A stretch of DNA of 64,000 nucleotides from Bacteroidaceae bacterium. Its GTDB lineage: Bacteria; Bacteroidota; Bacteroidia; Bacteroidales; Bacteroidaceae. The notes beneath the pieces were generated by a model. The model was not told the origin of the DNA. It searched no databases and was given only the letters and a program-made list of their open reading frames with translations. Of the stretch, positions 1-9,001 are shown one piece after another. How positions within the stretch are numbered: the first letter of the stretch is position 1; every line of letters starts with the position of its first letter. The stretch covers positions 62,001 through 126,000 of the forward strand of contig JAFWPH010000016.1 of NCBI GenBank assembly GCA_017509605.1, written 5' to 3'. The position numbers were made by a program, and so were the translations under genes.

Positions 1-1095
1 GTGCAGTTGCGCAAGTTGGGCTATGGTGTAGATTTCGTGGATTGCGGTGGCGGTCTGGGAGTGGATTACGATGGTACACGCTCATCCAACAGCGAGAGCA
101 GTGTCAATTATTCCATTCAGGAGTATGTCAACAACTGTGTTTATACCTTCAGCGAGACAGCCGACAACAACAACATCCCACAGCCCAACTTGATTACTGA
201 GGGAGGCCGCTCATTGGCCGCTCACCATGCCGTATTGGTGGTGGATGTTCTGGAGACAGCCGGTTTACCCGCTATGCCCGAGGAGTATGAGCCCAACGAG
301 AACGAGCATGAACTGGTGAAGGACCTCTATGAAATCTGGGATAATCTCAATCCCCGGACCATGCTTGAGAACTGGCATGACGCTCAGCAGATACGCGAGG
401 AGGCCCTCGAACTCTTCTCACATGGATTGGTTGATTTACGTACACGCGCAGAAATCGAGAGCATGTACTGGTCGGTGGCCCGCGAGGTCAATGCACTCAG
501 CCACAACATGAAACATGCACCAGAAGAATTATGGTCGCTCGACAAACTGTTAGCCGACAAGTATTTCTGTAATTTCTCCATCTTCCAGTCGCTTCCTGAT
601 GCCTGGGCCATTGACCAGATGTTCCCCATCATGCCCGTCCAACGTCTTAACGAACAGCCCAATAATGCTGCCACTATTCAGGACATTACCTGTGATTCTG
701 ACGGCAAAATCACCAATTTCGTCACCAACCAGAACATCGCCCACATCCTTCCTGTCCATACGCTCAACAAGAAGAAGGACCCGCACTATTATCTCGGTGT
801 CTTCCTTGTGGGTGCTTACCAGGAGATATTGGGCGACATGCACAACCTTTTTGGCGACACCACTGCCGTGCATATCTCTGTCAATAGCAAGGGGTACACT
901 ATCGACCAGATTATCGATGGAGAAACTGTTGCAGAGGTACTTGACTATGTGCAGTTCGAACCCAAGAAGATGGTTCGCACCCTGGAGACATGGGTGAAGA
1001 AATCCATTGAGGAGGGTCGCATCACCACTGACGAGGGTAAGGAGTTCCTCAGCACCTACCGTTCAGGTCTCTACGGCTATACTTATTTGGAATAG
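1..1095 (+). CDS. speA: Biosynthetic arginine decarboxylase, C-terminal part
   Basis: This decarboxylates arginine to agmatine with PLP, the first step of the agmatine route to polyamines. The frame is open from the first base, so the GTG there is probably an internal codon. The family is about 630 residues long; 364 are present, and the N-terminal portion with the PLP lysine lies outside the window. Visible motifs are the glycine-rich GGGLGVDYDG (residues 16-25) and LITEGGRSLAAHHA (about 64-77), both typical of SpeA in the alanine-racemase-fold decarboxylases. The C-terminal part, with its long helical insert and closing GLYGYTYLE, also fits. argB follows after 57 bp, so both genes draw on arginine metabolism. 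Confidence 0.93.
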   Translation: MQLRKLGYGVDFVDCGGGLGVDYDGTRSSNSESSVNYSIQEYVNNCVYTFSETADNNNIPQPNLITEGGRSLAAHHAVLVVDVLETAGLPAMPEEYEPNENEHELVKDLYEIWDNLNPRTMLENWHDAQQIREEALELFSHGLVDLRTRAEIESMYWSVAREVNALSHNMKHAPEELWSLDKLLADKYFCNFSIFQSLPDAWAIDQMFPIMPVQRLNEQPNNAATIQDITCDSDGKITNFVTNQNIAHILPVHTLNKKKDPHYYLGVFLVGAYQEILGDMHNLFGDTTAVHISVNSKGYTIDQIIDGETVAEVLDYVQFEPKKMVRTLETWVKKSIEEGRITTDEGKEFLSTYRSGLYGYTYLE

Positions 1096-1145
1096 AAATT
1101 TATAGTCTCTATAGTCTCAATAGTTTCTATAGAGTTGAAATTTTC
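1096..1145 (+). repeat. Short degenerate tandem repeat upstream of argB
   Basis: The spacer between speA and argB carries about three degenerate copies of a roughly 10-bp unit close to TATAGTCTCA (TATAGTCTC, TATAGTCTCA, ATAGTTTCTATAG). The last copies also form a small palindrome (CTATAG). No promoter or terminator is evident, and the function is unknown. Confidence 0.6.
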
Positions 1146-1152
1146 ATCAATT

Positions 1153-1923
1153 ATGGACAAACTGACAATCATCAAGGTAGGCGGCAAGATTGTGGAGGAC
1201 GAGGATTCCCTCCAACAATTGATTAACGACTTCTCAGCCATCGATGGCCGTAAGATTCTGGTGCATGGTGGAGGTCGTTCAGCTACTAAGATAGCCGCTG
1301 AACTGGGTATCGAAACCAAAATGGTGAATGGACGTCGCATCACAGACAGTGATATGCTTCGCGTTGTGACGATGGTTTATGGCGGCTTGGTCAACAAGAA
1401 TATAGTGGCTCGTCTGCAGGCTTGTGGTACCAATGCCCTTGGCATGACCGGTGCTGATATGAACATCATGCGCTCTCATAAGCGTGAGGTGAAGGACGTA
1501 GATTACGGTTTTGTGGGTGATGTTGATGCCTGCGACGCCCAGATGCTCTCACGGTTGGTTGAGGTTGGTGTGGTGCCAGTCATTGCTCCCCTCACACACG
1601 ACGGCAAGGGCAACCTGCTCAACACCAATGCTGACACCATGGCTGGTGAGACCGCCAAAGCACTTGCCAAGTATTATGACGTGACGCTGATCTACAGTTT
1701 TGAGAAGAAAGGTGTGCTTCGTGATGCCGACGACGATGCCACCCTCATTCCTCATATCAATGAGTCTGAGTTCCATCGTCTCACCAGTGAAGGAGTGATT
1801 CAGGGAGGTATGATTCCGAAACTCGAGAATGCTTTCTCAGCTATCCATGCCGGCGTAAAGCGAGTCATTATAACGCTTGCCACAGCTATCGACGGCCAAC
1901 AAGGTACTATCATCGAGGCTTAA
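1153..1923 (+). CDS. argB: Acetylglutamate kinase family (ArgB)
   Basis: This amino-acid kinase phosphorylates the gamma-carboxylate of N-acetylglutamate (second step of arginine synthesis). The protein is 256 residues, the usual ArgB length. It opens with MDKLTIIKVGGK, the substrate and phosphate-binding KxGGK, followed by LVHGGGRSATKIA and the GMIPKLENA segment near the C-terminus that is typical of ArgB. An upstream in-frame ATG at 1135 would add six residues, but 1153 puts the first strand where the family has it. Some Bacteroidetes are known to use N-succinyl rather than N-acetyl intermediates, so the true substrate may be N-succinylglutamate; the sequence alone does not decide this. It lies downstream of speA in the same direction. 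Confidence 0.93.
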   Translation: MDKLTIIKVGGKIVEDEDSLQQLINDFSAIDGRKILVHGGGRSATKIAAELGIETKMVNGRRITDSDMLRVVTMVYGGLVNKNIVARLQACGTNALGMTGADMNIMRSHKREVKDVDYGFVGDVDACDAQMLSRLVEVGVVPVIAPLTHDGKGNLLNTNADTMAGETAKALAKYYDVTLIYSFEKKGVLRDADDDATLIPHINESEFHRLTSEGVIQGGMIPKLENAFSAIHAGVKRVIITLATAIDGQQGTIIEA

Positions 1924-1943
1924 TTGGCCTTGGTGGATTTGAT

Positions 1944-2020
1944 GGGCATCATGGGTATCATGGGCATCATGGGCGGAGTATAACCCATCTGACCTATAAT
2001 ATCCATCATGCCCAAAAAAT
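1944..2020 (+). repeat. GGGCATCAT tandem repeat with distal inverted copy
   Basis: Three near-perfect copies of a 9-bp unit (GGGCATCAT, GGGTATCAT, GGGCATCAT) follow argB. About 40 bp later CCATCATGCCC is a one-mismatch inverted copy, so an RNA across this stretch could fold back. No clear T-tract follows, so terminator function is unproven. The remaining gap to the sigma factor is A/T-rich. Confidence 0.65.
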
Positions 2021-2083
2021 TTTAAAAAAATCCATTTCCCTTGTAACTTTTACTTAGTTCACCCGTATTAATATTAGAAGGCG

Positions 2084-2590
2084 ATGAAAGAAATCAGTTT
2101 CAGAAACGATGTTTTGCCACTCAAAGACAAGTTCTACAGACTGGCCCTTCGCATCACTCGCAACAGAGAGGAGGCCGAGGACATCGTACAAGAAACACTG
2201 ATCAGGCTTTGGGACAAGAGGAATGAACTTCATGAGGGTATGGAAAGCCTCGGATTCACCATCTGCCGTAATCTCGCACTCGACCAAATGCAGAAAAAGG
2301 AGGCACAGAATGTCGCATTCGACCCTGAACTGCATGAAACAGCTGACAACGGCACTTCACCGGCCGAGATGCTCATCGCCAAGGAAGGAAGAAGCATCAT
2401 CCAAGAGATTGTCGAACAACTGCCCGAGAAGCAACGTTCCATCATCCAACTCCGCGACATGGAGGGGAAAGAGTACAAGGAGATAGCCGAGATACTACAA
2501 ATCACCGAATCAGATGTCAAGGTGAGTCTTTTCAGGGCAAGACAGAAAATCAAAGAACAATACGTAAAACTCAACAGGTATGGATTATAA
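2084..2590 (+). CDS. ECF-type RNA polymerase sigma-70 factor
   Basis: This 168-residue extracytoplasmic-function sigma factor would direct RNA polymerase to a dedicated promoter set. Region 2 spans about residues 17-80 (LALRITRNREEAEDIVQETLIRLW, the conserved region 2.2-type surface) and region 4 about 108-160 (LPEKQRSIIQLRDMEGKEYKEIAEIL, then the recognition helix and FRARQKIKE). There is no region 3, as expected for ECF factors. The next gene starts inside its last codons (11-bp overlap), so the two are translationally coupled. A TAACTTTT element at 2044-2051 may be part of its promoter. Target genes cannot be inferred from the window. Confidence 0.9.
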   Translation: MKEISFRNDVLPLKDKFYRLALRITRNREEAEDIVQETLIRLWDKRNELHEGMESLGFTICRNLALDQMQKKEAQNVAFDPELHETADNGTSPAEMLIAKEGRSIIQEIVEQLPEKQRSIIQLRDMEGKEYKEIAEILQITESDVKVSLFRARQKIKEQYVKLNRYGL

Positions 2591-3083
2591 GTACATTGAA
2601 CAACTGCTGGAACGCTACTGGGAATGCGAGACCAGTCTGGAGGAGGAGCAGATTCTGCGCTCTTTCTTCAACCAGAAGGATGTACCTGCGCGCCTGTTGC
2701 AGTACAAGGAAGTATTTACCTTCCCGGAGTTGGACAAGGAAAACCAGCTCGGCGACGATTTCGACGCACGTCTTATCGCCATGGTGGAGGAGAAACCAGC
2801 GGTCAAAGCCAAGCGAATCACCATGTGGAGCAGATTGGCCCCCATCTTCAAGGCAGCTGCAGCCATTGCCATCGTCTTGATCATTGGTTCCATTACCGAG
2901 AAATCCATACTTAAGGACATGCCCACACCAGTGCAGACAGACTATATGGCTTATCCTCAGACGTACAGGCAAACGGATGTGGTCACTGCCACCAACAATG
3001 TTGACAATGTGGCCGTTGAGACAGGTATTGACTCGATCATGCCGCTTAACACTACGCCCTTAGCCAACGACCAGCAACAGTAG
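2580..3083 (+). CDS. Membrane protein coupled to the ECF sigma factor (putative anti-sigma)
   Basis: This 167-residue protein has an acidic cytosolic-looking N-terminal part (about 1-85, starting MDYKYIEQLLERYWECETSLEEEQ), one hydrophobic segment at about 91-108 (FKAAAAIAIVLIIGSI) and a Thr/Asn-rich polar tail. The start lies within the end of the sigma gene. Topology and coupling match an anti-sigma factor that holds the sigma at the membrane. No zinc-binding HxxxCxxC motif is visible, so it is not a classic ZAS-type anti-sigma and the role is inferred from context. An intrinsic terminator lies about 100 bp downstream. Confidence 0.7.
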   Translation: MDYKYIEQLLERYWECETSLEEEQILRSFFNQKDVPARLLQYKEVFTFPELDKENQLGDDFDARLIAMVEEKPAVKAKRITMWSRLAPIFKAAAAIAIVLIIGSITEKSILKDMPTPVQTDYMAYPQTYRQTDVVTATNNVDNVAVETGIDSIMPLNTTPLANDQQQ

Positions 3084-3185
3084 AAACCAAAACTTTAAAC
3101 CAAAATAACAATCATGCTTTGAGACCGAAGAGGCTGTGAAGTTTCAATTCTCTCACAATTCCAACAATCAAATGTTGAAGATATG

Positions 3186-3222
3186 AGCCCAGAGGCGTTA
3201 GCCACTGGGCTTATTCTTTTTT
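3186..3222 (+). terminator. Intrinsic terminator after the sigma/membrane-protein pair
   Basis: AGCCCAG (3186-3192) pairs with CTGGGCT (3205-3211). An inner GGC/GCC stem and a GTTA loop sit inside, and a T-rich tail ending in six Ts follows. It closes the two-gene unit. The rest of 3084-3366 holds no gene. Confidence 0.85.
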
Positions 3223-3286
3223 CGTCAGACCAGTCCGGCTCGTCGGATATGTCAGACTATTCAGACAGGGTGGTATTGTAGTACCC

Positions 3287-3326
3287 TCAAAAAACGGCCT
3301 CCCCCGTCATTGTTGACGAGGGAGGC
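3287..3326 (-). terminator. Intrinsic terminator of the LruC lipoprotein gene
   Basis: On the minus strand a near-perfect 12-bp stem (GCCTCCCTCGTC with GACGGGGGAGGC, 3297-3326) encloses a 6-nt loop. It is followed by CG and six Ts (3289-3294). It lies about 40 bp beyond the stop codon at 3367. Confidence 0.9.
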
Positions 3327-3366
3327 TTGGATAAAAATGAAATTTGAAGAAATTGATGATTTGTCG

Positions 3367-5913
3367 TTAATTGTTGGTGTTCTTCAGTGGATTGGTGTGA
3401 TAATTGCCCTGAGGTGTGGTGATCCAGCCGTTCTTTGTTTGGTCTTGGGTCCAATCCTTGAATGAAGGATAAACGGTGAAGATAGACACCATCTCGTTTG
3501 GCCAGTCCCAACCGCGAGGCAAAAGCAGCATCTGAGGGATGTTGGTGCCGTCCTTTCTCGGTGCCGTCACTTCAGTAGCCTCTTGTTGACCTTCATTATC
3601 TACAATAATCTTAATCTTCTCAAGTTCACTGGCAACTAATGCCTTAACACTCTCCACATACTCTTCACCAGTAGTGGTTGACTCGTAATTCGTCAAGTCG
3701 ATATCAGCAAGTTTGATACGTGCCACCTTGGTGGGATCGATATCCCAGCTACCACCCACATTGATAGGCACATTATATGGTGCGCCTTTCTTCAGCAGGT
3801 CGTGGATTTCTCCAATCAACTCAGACTCGGCATAGGCGCCGTCACCATTAGCGTCGTAGTAAATGTACGCTTTTCTTCTACCTCCAGCAGCCAATGGACG
3901 GAGATAGAGTTCAGACTTCTCCACAGAGGTAGAAGAGGTTGTAGTTCCAGCTTCGTCAGTTGTTGTGATGTATGTAACATCCACCTGACCAAGGTCGAAG
4001 ACGATATCGTTGAAGTCGTAGTCGTAAGAGCCTCCAAGGTCTTCACAAGCCACTACCCAAGACATCTCCACATCGGTTTGCTCAGTAATCTCATGTGGAG
4101 GATTGATAGGAGCGCTGACGAAGAAGAGCATGTCGTTCTCGTCTTTGTCCACATCGTCCTCAAATCCTAACACCATCGAGCCTTTATAGTTGTAGAACAC
4201 GGCAGCCACCTCTCCTTCATTAGGGCGTTCTTGTGATGGATCCCATGTGCTACCCACCTGTGATGCCCACCAGTGTTTGTTGTTGAGGATGCATTTCTCT
4301 CCATCACTATTTAGGAATACCTCCTGGTCTTCGTTCATGTCCTGAATAGAATAGAAGAGACCATTACCTTTGGTGTTCTGATTGGTACCATTATTATTTG
4401 TACTATTTGCTGTAGCCTTAGTGATGAGGAAGAAAGCCACGTGTGCACCCTTGGGGAAAGTGTAAGAGGCAGGCTGGTCGTAGTTCTCGCCGAAATAGGT
4501 CATGTGATAGGTAGTTCCTTGAAGATAGTGACCTTTATGGAAATCAATTCCTCCGTCAACCCATTGTGGCATATCCATACCTCCAGGTGTGTGGGCGTTA
4601 CTACCATTTTGGTCGCCATAGCATTCCAGATTGTGCTTGCCTGTTTCGGTGACAGTCTCAGGCCATGTGTCGTTCATCAGCACATAGCGTGGAGCGGCAA
4701 TGCGTGCTGCTTTTTTCTCTGCATCGGTCATGCCCTCTTCCTCGAACCAGTAGAAATAACCGAGCATGTTGTGATAGATAGAGCCGTAGAACACGTAGGT
4801 GTAGGTCATAGGACCATCCTCTGTGAGTACGAGTTCCACATTGAAATCAAGGTCGTCTTCCCACTTGGTGCGGTTGTCGTCAGTTTCATGGAAGTAAGGA
4901 TTCTCATAAGCGGAACTAACGAGTGGCAACAAATCCTCGAACGGCATCTGTGTTTTCTGGTCAACCGACTTATAAACATCGTTGAGCAAGTAGAAGTCAC
5001 CAGCCCATTTCACTTCTGTAGTTACAGTCGTTGCATGATAGTAAGCGGGTGTTACGTAGGTTCCTCCTGCCAAGTTGTATCCTTCTACATCTCTTTCATA
5101 ATAGCCATAATATTCATTTCCTACGTATCTTGTATCGGGTAATTCATTCCATTCTGTATTCCAAAGGTTTGAATAGGAGTTAAGTGTTGTTGTTGTTGCT
5201 TGATACATCAAGAAATTACCAGATGTGATGATGGCGTCGATTTCATGCATAGTCTTTTGGGAGGAAGTGCCGTTCTGTGTTACCAGATACTTACCATCTG
5301 CGCCATCGGAGTAATCCTGCCCTTCAATTGCTGTAATATAGTATTTGTTATCGTCCGGTAGCGAAAAAACAAACGAATAATGATCACCTGCTGCGGCCTT
5401 GTATTCGTATGTGCTGACTCCCATACTCTTGGTACCCAGGTCGAGTTTTTCACCCACAGTAGTTTGGCAGTTGTCAGCGGTGCTGGCTCTTGTAGCAGTA
5501 GTAGTGTTGACCACTCCTTTTTCCACGGGGAAGTATCCGTTGATGGGAGTCAATCCGAGTGCAGAGGTCTTGCGTGCAAGTATGCGCACAGAGTTCTCGC
5601 CCTTGATGGCGTCGAAATGCAGTTTAGCTGAACCATCCACAATGGCTTTCTTGAGGAGATAGCCATTTTTCTGAGAGTAGATTTTCACCTCGTATGTGCC
5701 TTCAGGTGCATTAGAGAGGTCGATGTTAGCTGTCACGGGAGTAGCCATTGACCAGTCGTGATTAGGATCGATCTCACCGAATTTCTCTTTGAATTTAGAC
5801 TCGTATTTGGTTACTTGTTCACTGACAAGTTCCTCGTTGGTACAGCCCGTAAAAAACATTAACAGTGCGGCAGGGGCTAATGCAAGCACAGACTTCATGC
5901 AATTCTTCTTCAT
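3367..5913 (-). CDS. LruC/DUF4842-type surface lipoprotein
   Basis: The predicted product is an 848-residue exported lipoprotein. From the ATG at 5913 it reads MKKNCMKSVLALAPAALLMFFTGC, a lipoprotein signal peptide with Cys24 as the lipidation site. A longer reading to 6090 is rejected because a strong promoter (6060-6091) overlaps it. A calcium-site-like acidic stretch, EKFGEIDPNHDW, follows the signal; then come aromatic and Asn-rich beta regions. Near residue 628 is the segment GSYDYDFNDIVFDLGQVDVTY, a hallmark of the LruC/DUF4842 proteins of Bacteroidales. YYDANGDGAYAESELIG resembles an EF-hand-like calcium loop. Molecular function is unknown; a surface location is inferred. It is a single-gene unit with its own promoter and terminator. 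Confidence 0.78.
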   Translation of the reverse strand: MKKNCMKSVLALAPAALLMFFTGCTNEELVSEQVTKYESKFKEKFGEIDPNHDWSMATPVTANIDLSNAPEGTYEVKIYSQKNGYLLKKAIVDGSAKLHFDAIKGENSVRILARKTSALGLTPINGYFPVEKGVVNTTTATRASTADNCQTTVGEKLDLGTKSMGVSTYEYKAAAGDHYSFVFSLPDDNKYYITAIEGQDYSDGADGKYLVTQNGTSSQKTMHEIDAIITSGNFLMYQATTTTLNSYSNLWNTEWNELPDTRYVGNEYYGYYERDVEGYNLAGGTYVTPAYYHATTVTTEVKWAGDFYLLNDVYKSVDQKTQMPFEDLLPLVSSAYENPYFHETDDNRTKWEDDLDFNVELVLTEDGPMTYTYVFYGSIYHNMLGYFYWFEEEGMTDAEKKAARIAAPRYVLMNDTWPETVTETGKHNLECYGDQNGSNAHTPGGMDMPQWVDGGIDFHKGHYLQGTTYHMTYFGENYDQPASYTFPKGAHVAFFLITKATANSTNNNGTNQNTKGNGLFYSIQDMNEDQEVFLNSDGEKCILNNKHWWASQVGSTWDPSQERPNEGEVAAVFYNYKGSMVLGFEDDVDKDENDMLFFVSAPINPPHEITEQTDVEMSWVVACEDLGGSYDYDFNDIVFDLGQVDVTYITTTDEAGTTTSSTSVEKSELYLRPLAAGGRRKAYIYYDANGDGAYAESELIGEIHDLLKKGAPYNVPINVGGSWDIDPTKVARIKLADIDLTNYESTTTGEEYVESVKALVASELEKIKIIVDNEGQQEATEVTAPRKDGTNIPQMLLLPRGWDWPNEMVSIFTVYPSFKDWTQDQTKNGWITTPQGNYHTNPLKNTNN

Positions 5914-6059
5914 AATTATAATTATATCTTTTTCGAATTTCCGTTTGAAGTGTCTTAGGAGACGATGGCCTTCTTTTTTGATGACGATGGGCTCTTGGAT
6001 TGGTTCATCTTGTCGGTCAAAAGATAAGAGTTTCTCCTTATAGAATATAAAAAACCAAG

Positions 6060-6091
6060 CAAAGTTAAACCTTTTTTGAGTAACAGCCAAA
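6060..6091 (-). promoter_or_regulatory. Bacteroidetes promoter for the LruC gene
   Basis: On the minus strand TTTG (6088-6091) is separated by 20 nt from TAACTTTG (6060-6067), matching the Bacteroidetes primary promoter. Transcription would start near 6055, giving a leader of about 140 nt. The remainder of the 5914-6264 gap holds a GGGGCA/TGCCCC inverted repeat (6161-6166 with 6181-6186) and a further GGGGCA at 6220, and no recognisable gene. Confidence 0.8.
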
Positions 6092-6264
6092 TCTCCCCTT
6101 AAAATATGTTATAAAAATGTTACTTATTGATAACATTTAGATAAAAATTGAACATCTAATGGGGCAAATTTGCACAAAGATGCCCCGCATATCTTCGAAG
6201 CGTGTGCTTGTCGGAATGTGGGGCAATAATAAGACGATTAGTCACCAGCTAACCTCGTCGGTAT

Positions 6265-7797
6265 TTAGTCCTTGATAAGATCCTTGCCGGTCATGTCGGC
6301 TGGCTGTGGCAGCCCCATGATGTGAAGGATGCTGGGGGCCACGTCAGCGAGAATACCATCGATGACGGTGGCGTTCTTGTTCTCTGTGACGTAAATGAAA
6401 GGCACGGGGTTGAGTGAGTGGGCGGTATTGGGTGTGCCGTCAGGGTTGAGCGCGTTGTCAGCGTTTCCATGGTCGGCGATGATGATCACCTCGTAGCCAG
6501 TGGCCTTAGCGGTTTCCACCACATCCTTCACGCAGGCATCGACAGCCACGACAGCCTTTTCGATGGCCTCATAGACACCTGTATGACCTACCATGTCGCC
6601 GTTAGCGAAGTTCACCACGATGAAATCATACTTGTCGAGTTTGATGGACTCTACGAGTTTGTCCTTCACTTCGTAGGCGCTCATCTCAGGTTGCAAGTCG
6701 TAGGTTGGTACCTTAGGCGAGGCCACCAACGTGCGTTCTTCACCAGCGTATGGTTCTTCGCGTCCGCCGTTGAAGAAGAAGGTTACATGAGCGTATTTCT
6801 CCGTTTCAGCGGTGTGCAGTTGCTTCAGACCGAGACCGCTGAGGTACTCGCCCAGAGTGTCCTGCACGTTCTCCTTGGGGAAGAGGATGTGCACGCCTGT
6901 GAAACTGGCGTCGTAAGGAGTCATGCAGTAGTACTGCAAGCCAGGTATGGTATGCATTCCAGCCTCGGGCATGTCCTTCTGTGTCAGCACGATGGTCAGT
7001 TCCTTGGCTCGGTCGTTGCGGTAGTTGAAGAAGATGACCACATCGCCTTCCTTGATGCGTCCGTCAACATTGGCGTTCACCAAAGGCTCCATGAACTCGT
7101 CGGTGTCCTTGTGCTCCTCAGTGTCGCGGTCGTAGCATCCTTGCACGCCTTCCACCATATCGGTGCACTGACGTCCGATGCCGTTGACCAATTGATCGTA
7201 GGCCACCTTCACGCGCTCCCAGCGTTTGTCGCGGTCCATGGCGTAGAAGCGTCCGATGATGCTGGCAATGTGGCCTGTTTGCTCATCGCAGTGCTGCTGC
7301 AGGGCAGCGATGAAACCCTTTCCGCTCTTGGGATCGGTATCGCGTCCGTCCATGAAACAGTGTACATAGGTGTTGTCGATGCCGTATTCCTTGGCGATGT
7401 CGATGAGTTTGAAGAGGTGGTCGAGCGATGAGTGCACGCCTCCGTCGGAAGTCAGTCCCATCAGGTGGATGCTCTTGCCCGTCCGCTTTGCATATTCATA
7501 GGCCGACACAATCTCAGAATTCTTCATGATGCTGCCGTCAGCGCAGGCGCGGTTGATTTTCACCAAGTCTTGATAGACCACGCGTCCGGCGCCAATGTTG
7601 AGGTGTCCCACCTCTGAGTTGCCCATTTGACCGTCGGGCAATCCCACGTTCTCACCACTGGCTTGCAGTTGTGAATGAGGGTAGGTGGCGTTCAAATAGT
7701 CGAGATAAGGCGTGGGGGTGCAGTAAATCACGTCGCCCTTGTCCTTCTTGCCGATTCCCCAACCGTCGAGAATCATCAGTAATGCTTTCTTTCTCAT
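6265..7797 (-). CDS. gpmI: 2,3-bisphosphoglycerate-independent phosphoglycerate mutase
   Basis: This interconverts 3- and 2-phosphoglycerate in glycolysis using two metal ions and a phosphoserine intermediate. The protein has 510 residues, the normal family length. It begins [14 protein letters not shown], with the metal-binding Asp11. The catalytic serine is Ser61 in [25 protein letters not shown] near the C-terminus supplies further metal ligands of the alkaline-phosphatase fold. It is the last gene of a minus-strand run with pheS and a thioredoxin-fold lipoprotein, 32 bp behind the latter. The co-factor-dependent GpmA does not appear in the window. Confidence 0.97.
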   Translation of the reverse strand: MRKKALLMILDGWGIGKKDKGDVIYCTPTPYLDYLNATYPHSQLQASGENVGLPDGQMGNSEVGHLNIGAGRVVYQDLVKINRACADGSIMKNSEIVSAYEYAKRTGKSIHLMGLTSDGGVHSSLDHLFKLIDIAKEYGIDNTYVHCFMDGRDTDPKSGKGFIAALQQHCDEQTGHIASIIGRFYAMDRDKRWERVKVAYDQLVNGIGRQCTDMVEGVQGCYDRDTEEHKDTDEFMEPLVNANVDGRIKEGDVVIFFNYRNDRAKELTIVLTQKDMPEAGMHTIPGLQYYCMTPYDASFTGVHILFPKENVQDTLGEYLSGLGLKQLHTAETEKYAHVTFFFNGGREEPYAGEERTLVASPKVPTYDLQPEMSAYEVKDKLVESIKLDKYDFIVVNFANGDMVGHTGVYEAIEKAVVAVDACVKDVVETAKATGYEVIIIADHGNADNALNPDGTPNTAHSLNPVPFIYVTENKNATVIDGILADVAPSILHIMGLPQPADMTGKDLIKD

Positions 7798-7829
7798 AAG
7801 TATATAGTTTTTAGTTGTATTTTGTGTGA

Positions 7830-8975
7830 TTACAGTAACGCTTCGATTTCTTTCTCCACATCGCTGACCATTTCGCTGCGTTTCACGACTTCATTGCCAC
7901 GGCTGATGAGGAAATAGGTGGGCAGTATGCTCACGCCATAAACTTTGGTGGCGGTGCCGTTGGTCTCGTGTACACAAATCCAGGGGAGATTCTCCGACTG
8001 ATACCGCCAGAAACTGAGGTCGTCGTCGAGCGACACCTGGTAGATTTCAAAGCCACGTGGCGAATACTTCTCATAGAGTGACCTCATCAGGCGTATGCGC
8101 TCATTGGATTTAGCGGCACCGTATTGCGTGAAGTCGAGCATCACCACCTTGCCCTTGAGCGAAGTGAGGGTGTGCAAGTTGCCATCCACGTCGGGTAACG
8201 ACACGTCAATGAGTCCTGTTTCCTGTATTTTGTCTTGGTCAACCTCCACCACCCTGGTCTCGGGGCGGGCAGTGTTGTTCATGCCCTCGATGACTTGGTT
8301 GCAAAGTTGTTCGGTGCGTGGCGCGTCGTGATAGGCTCCGTCCCATGCGGTGGCAACAGTTGCATAGACCTTGATGTCGGCGCGGTCGGAGTAGGGGTCG
8401 AAAAGCAGGAATCCACCGGTCAAGTCTCGGATGACCTGGCTCACGGCATAGTAAGCGTAAGCCTTCATGGGTTCCTTGAAGATGTAATCGTTGGTCATTG
8501 TTTGCTTGTAGGCGTCAATGAGCGACTTGATGCTGTCGGTGATGTCGCCAGGATACATCGATTTGTTCTGCTCCAAGGCCACTATCTGGTTCTGCAGCTG
8601 ATGTTGACGTGCACTTATTTCTTTGATCTTCTGACAGTTGTCGGAACCTTCAATAGAGTAATCTGTCGCCATCGTCTCCATAGAGGCCTTGATGGTGATG
8701 GTTTCGGTGGAATCTACCGAGAGGTGGATGAGGTTGCCCTCCAGGCTCAAAGTGTAGAACTCCGGGCATAGTCCCTCGTTCTTGGCTGAGAAGTCAAAGG
8801 CGCCTTCACCCTTCAGTTTGGTGGAGTCGAGACAAGTCACACCATCGATACTGTTGGCAATGAAGTATAAGGTCTTTCCTTCTGCTCCTGAGATATTGCC
8901 TTTGATGTGGAACTTGCCTGCCTCATTGCATCCAGCCAGACACAATGCCAAAAATGGTATGAGGAATTTTCTCAT
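7830..8975 (-). CDS. Thioredoxin-fold (TlpA/AhpC-type) lipoprotein lacking the CxxC
   Basis: This 381-residue lipoprotein has a DUF4369-like beta N-terminal domain and a C-terminal thioredoxin fold. The chosen start gives [16 protein letters not shown] with Cys16 as the lipidated residue; an ATG 27 bp upstream is less suitable. The thioredoxin fold is clear: [12 protein letters not shown], then the cis-proline loop SILPTYFLI (Pro352). Where relatives have WCGPC, this protein has QYGAAKS (about 284-290), so both catalytic cysteines are missing. It therefore cannot act as a normal thiol-disulfide reductase and may bind a substrate or haem, or act as a scaffold; this is inference. It lies 26 bp after pheS and 32 bp before gpmI, probably one transcript. 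Confidence 0.8.
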   Translation of the reverse strand: MRKFLIPFLALCLAGCNEAGKFHIKGNISGAEGKTLYFIANSIDGVTCLDSTKLKGEGAFDFSAKNEGLCPEFYTLSLEGNLIHLSVDSTETITIKASMETMATDYSIEGSDNCQKIKEISARQHQLQNQIVALEQNKSMYPGDITDSIKSLIDAYKQTMTNDYIFKEPMKAYAYYAVSQVIRDLTGGFLLFDPYSDRADIKVYATVATAWDGAYHDAPRTEQLCNQVIEGMNNTARPETRVVEVDQDKIQETGLIDVSLPDVDGNLHTLTSLKGKVVMLDFTQYGAAKSNERIRLMRSLYEKYSPRGFEIYQVSLDDDLSFWRYQSENLPWICVHETNGTATKVYGVSILPTYFLISRGNEVVKRSEMVSDVEKEIEALL

Positions 8976-9001
8976 TTGGCTTTTAGAGGTTAATGGAAAC
9001 A

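Noticed and set aside
5914..6090. N-terminal extension of the LruC lipoprotein
   Set aside because: A TTTG-20-TAACTTTG promoter overlaps it, and the lipoprotein signal begins at 5913.
6161..6186. GGGGCA/TGCCCC hairpin as gpmI terminator
   Set aside because: It lies about 80 bp beyond the stop and no T-run follows the stem directly on the minus strand.
6418..7431. 337-codon plus-strand frame opposite gpmI
   Set aside because: gpmI on the minus strand is complete with all catalytic motifs; the other frame is a shadow.
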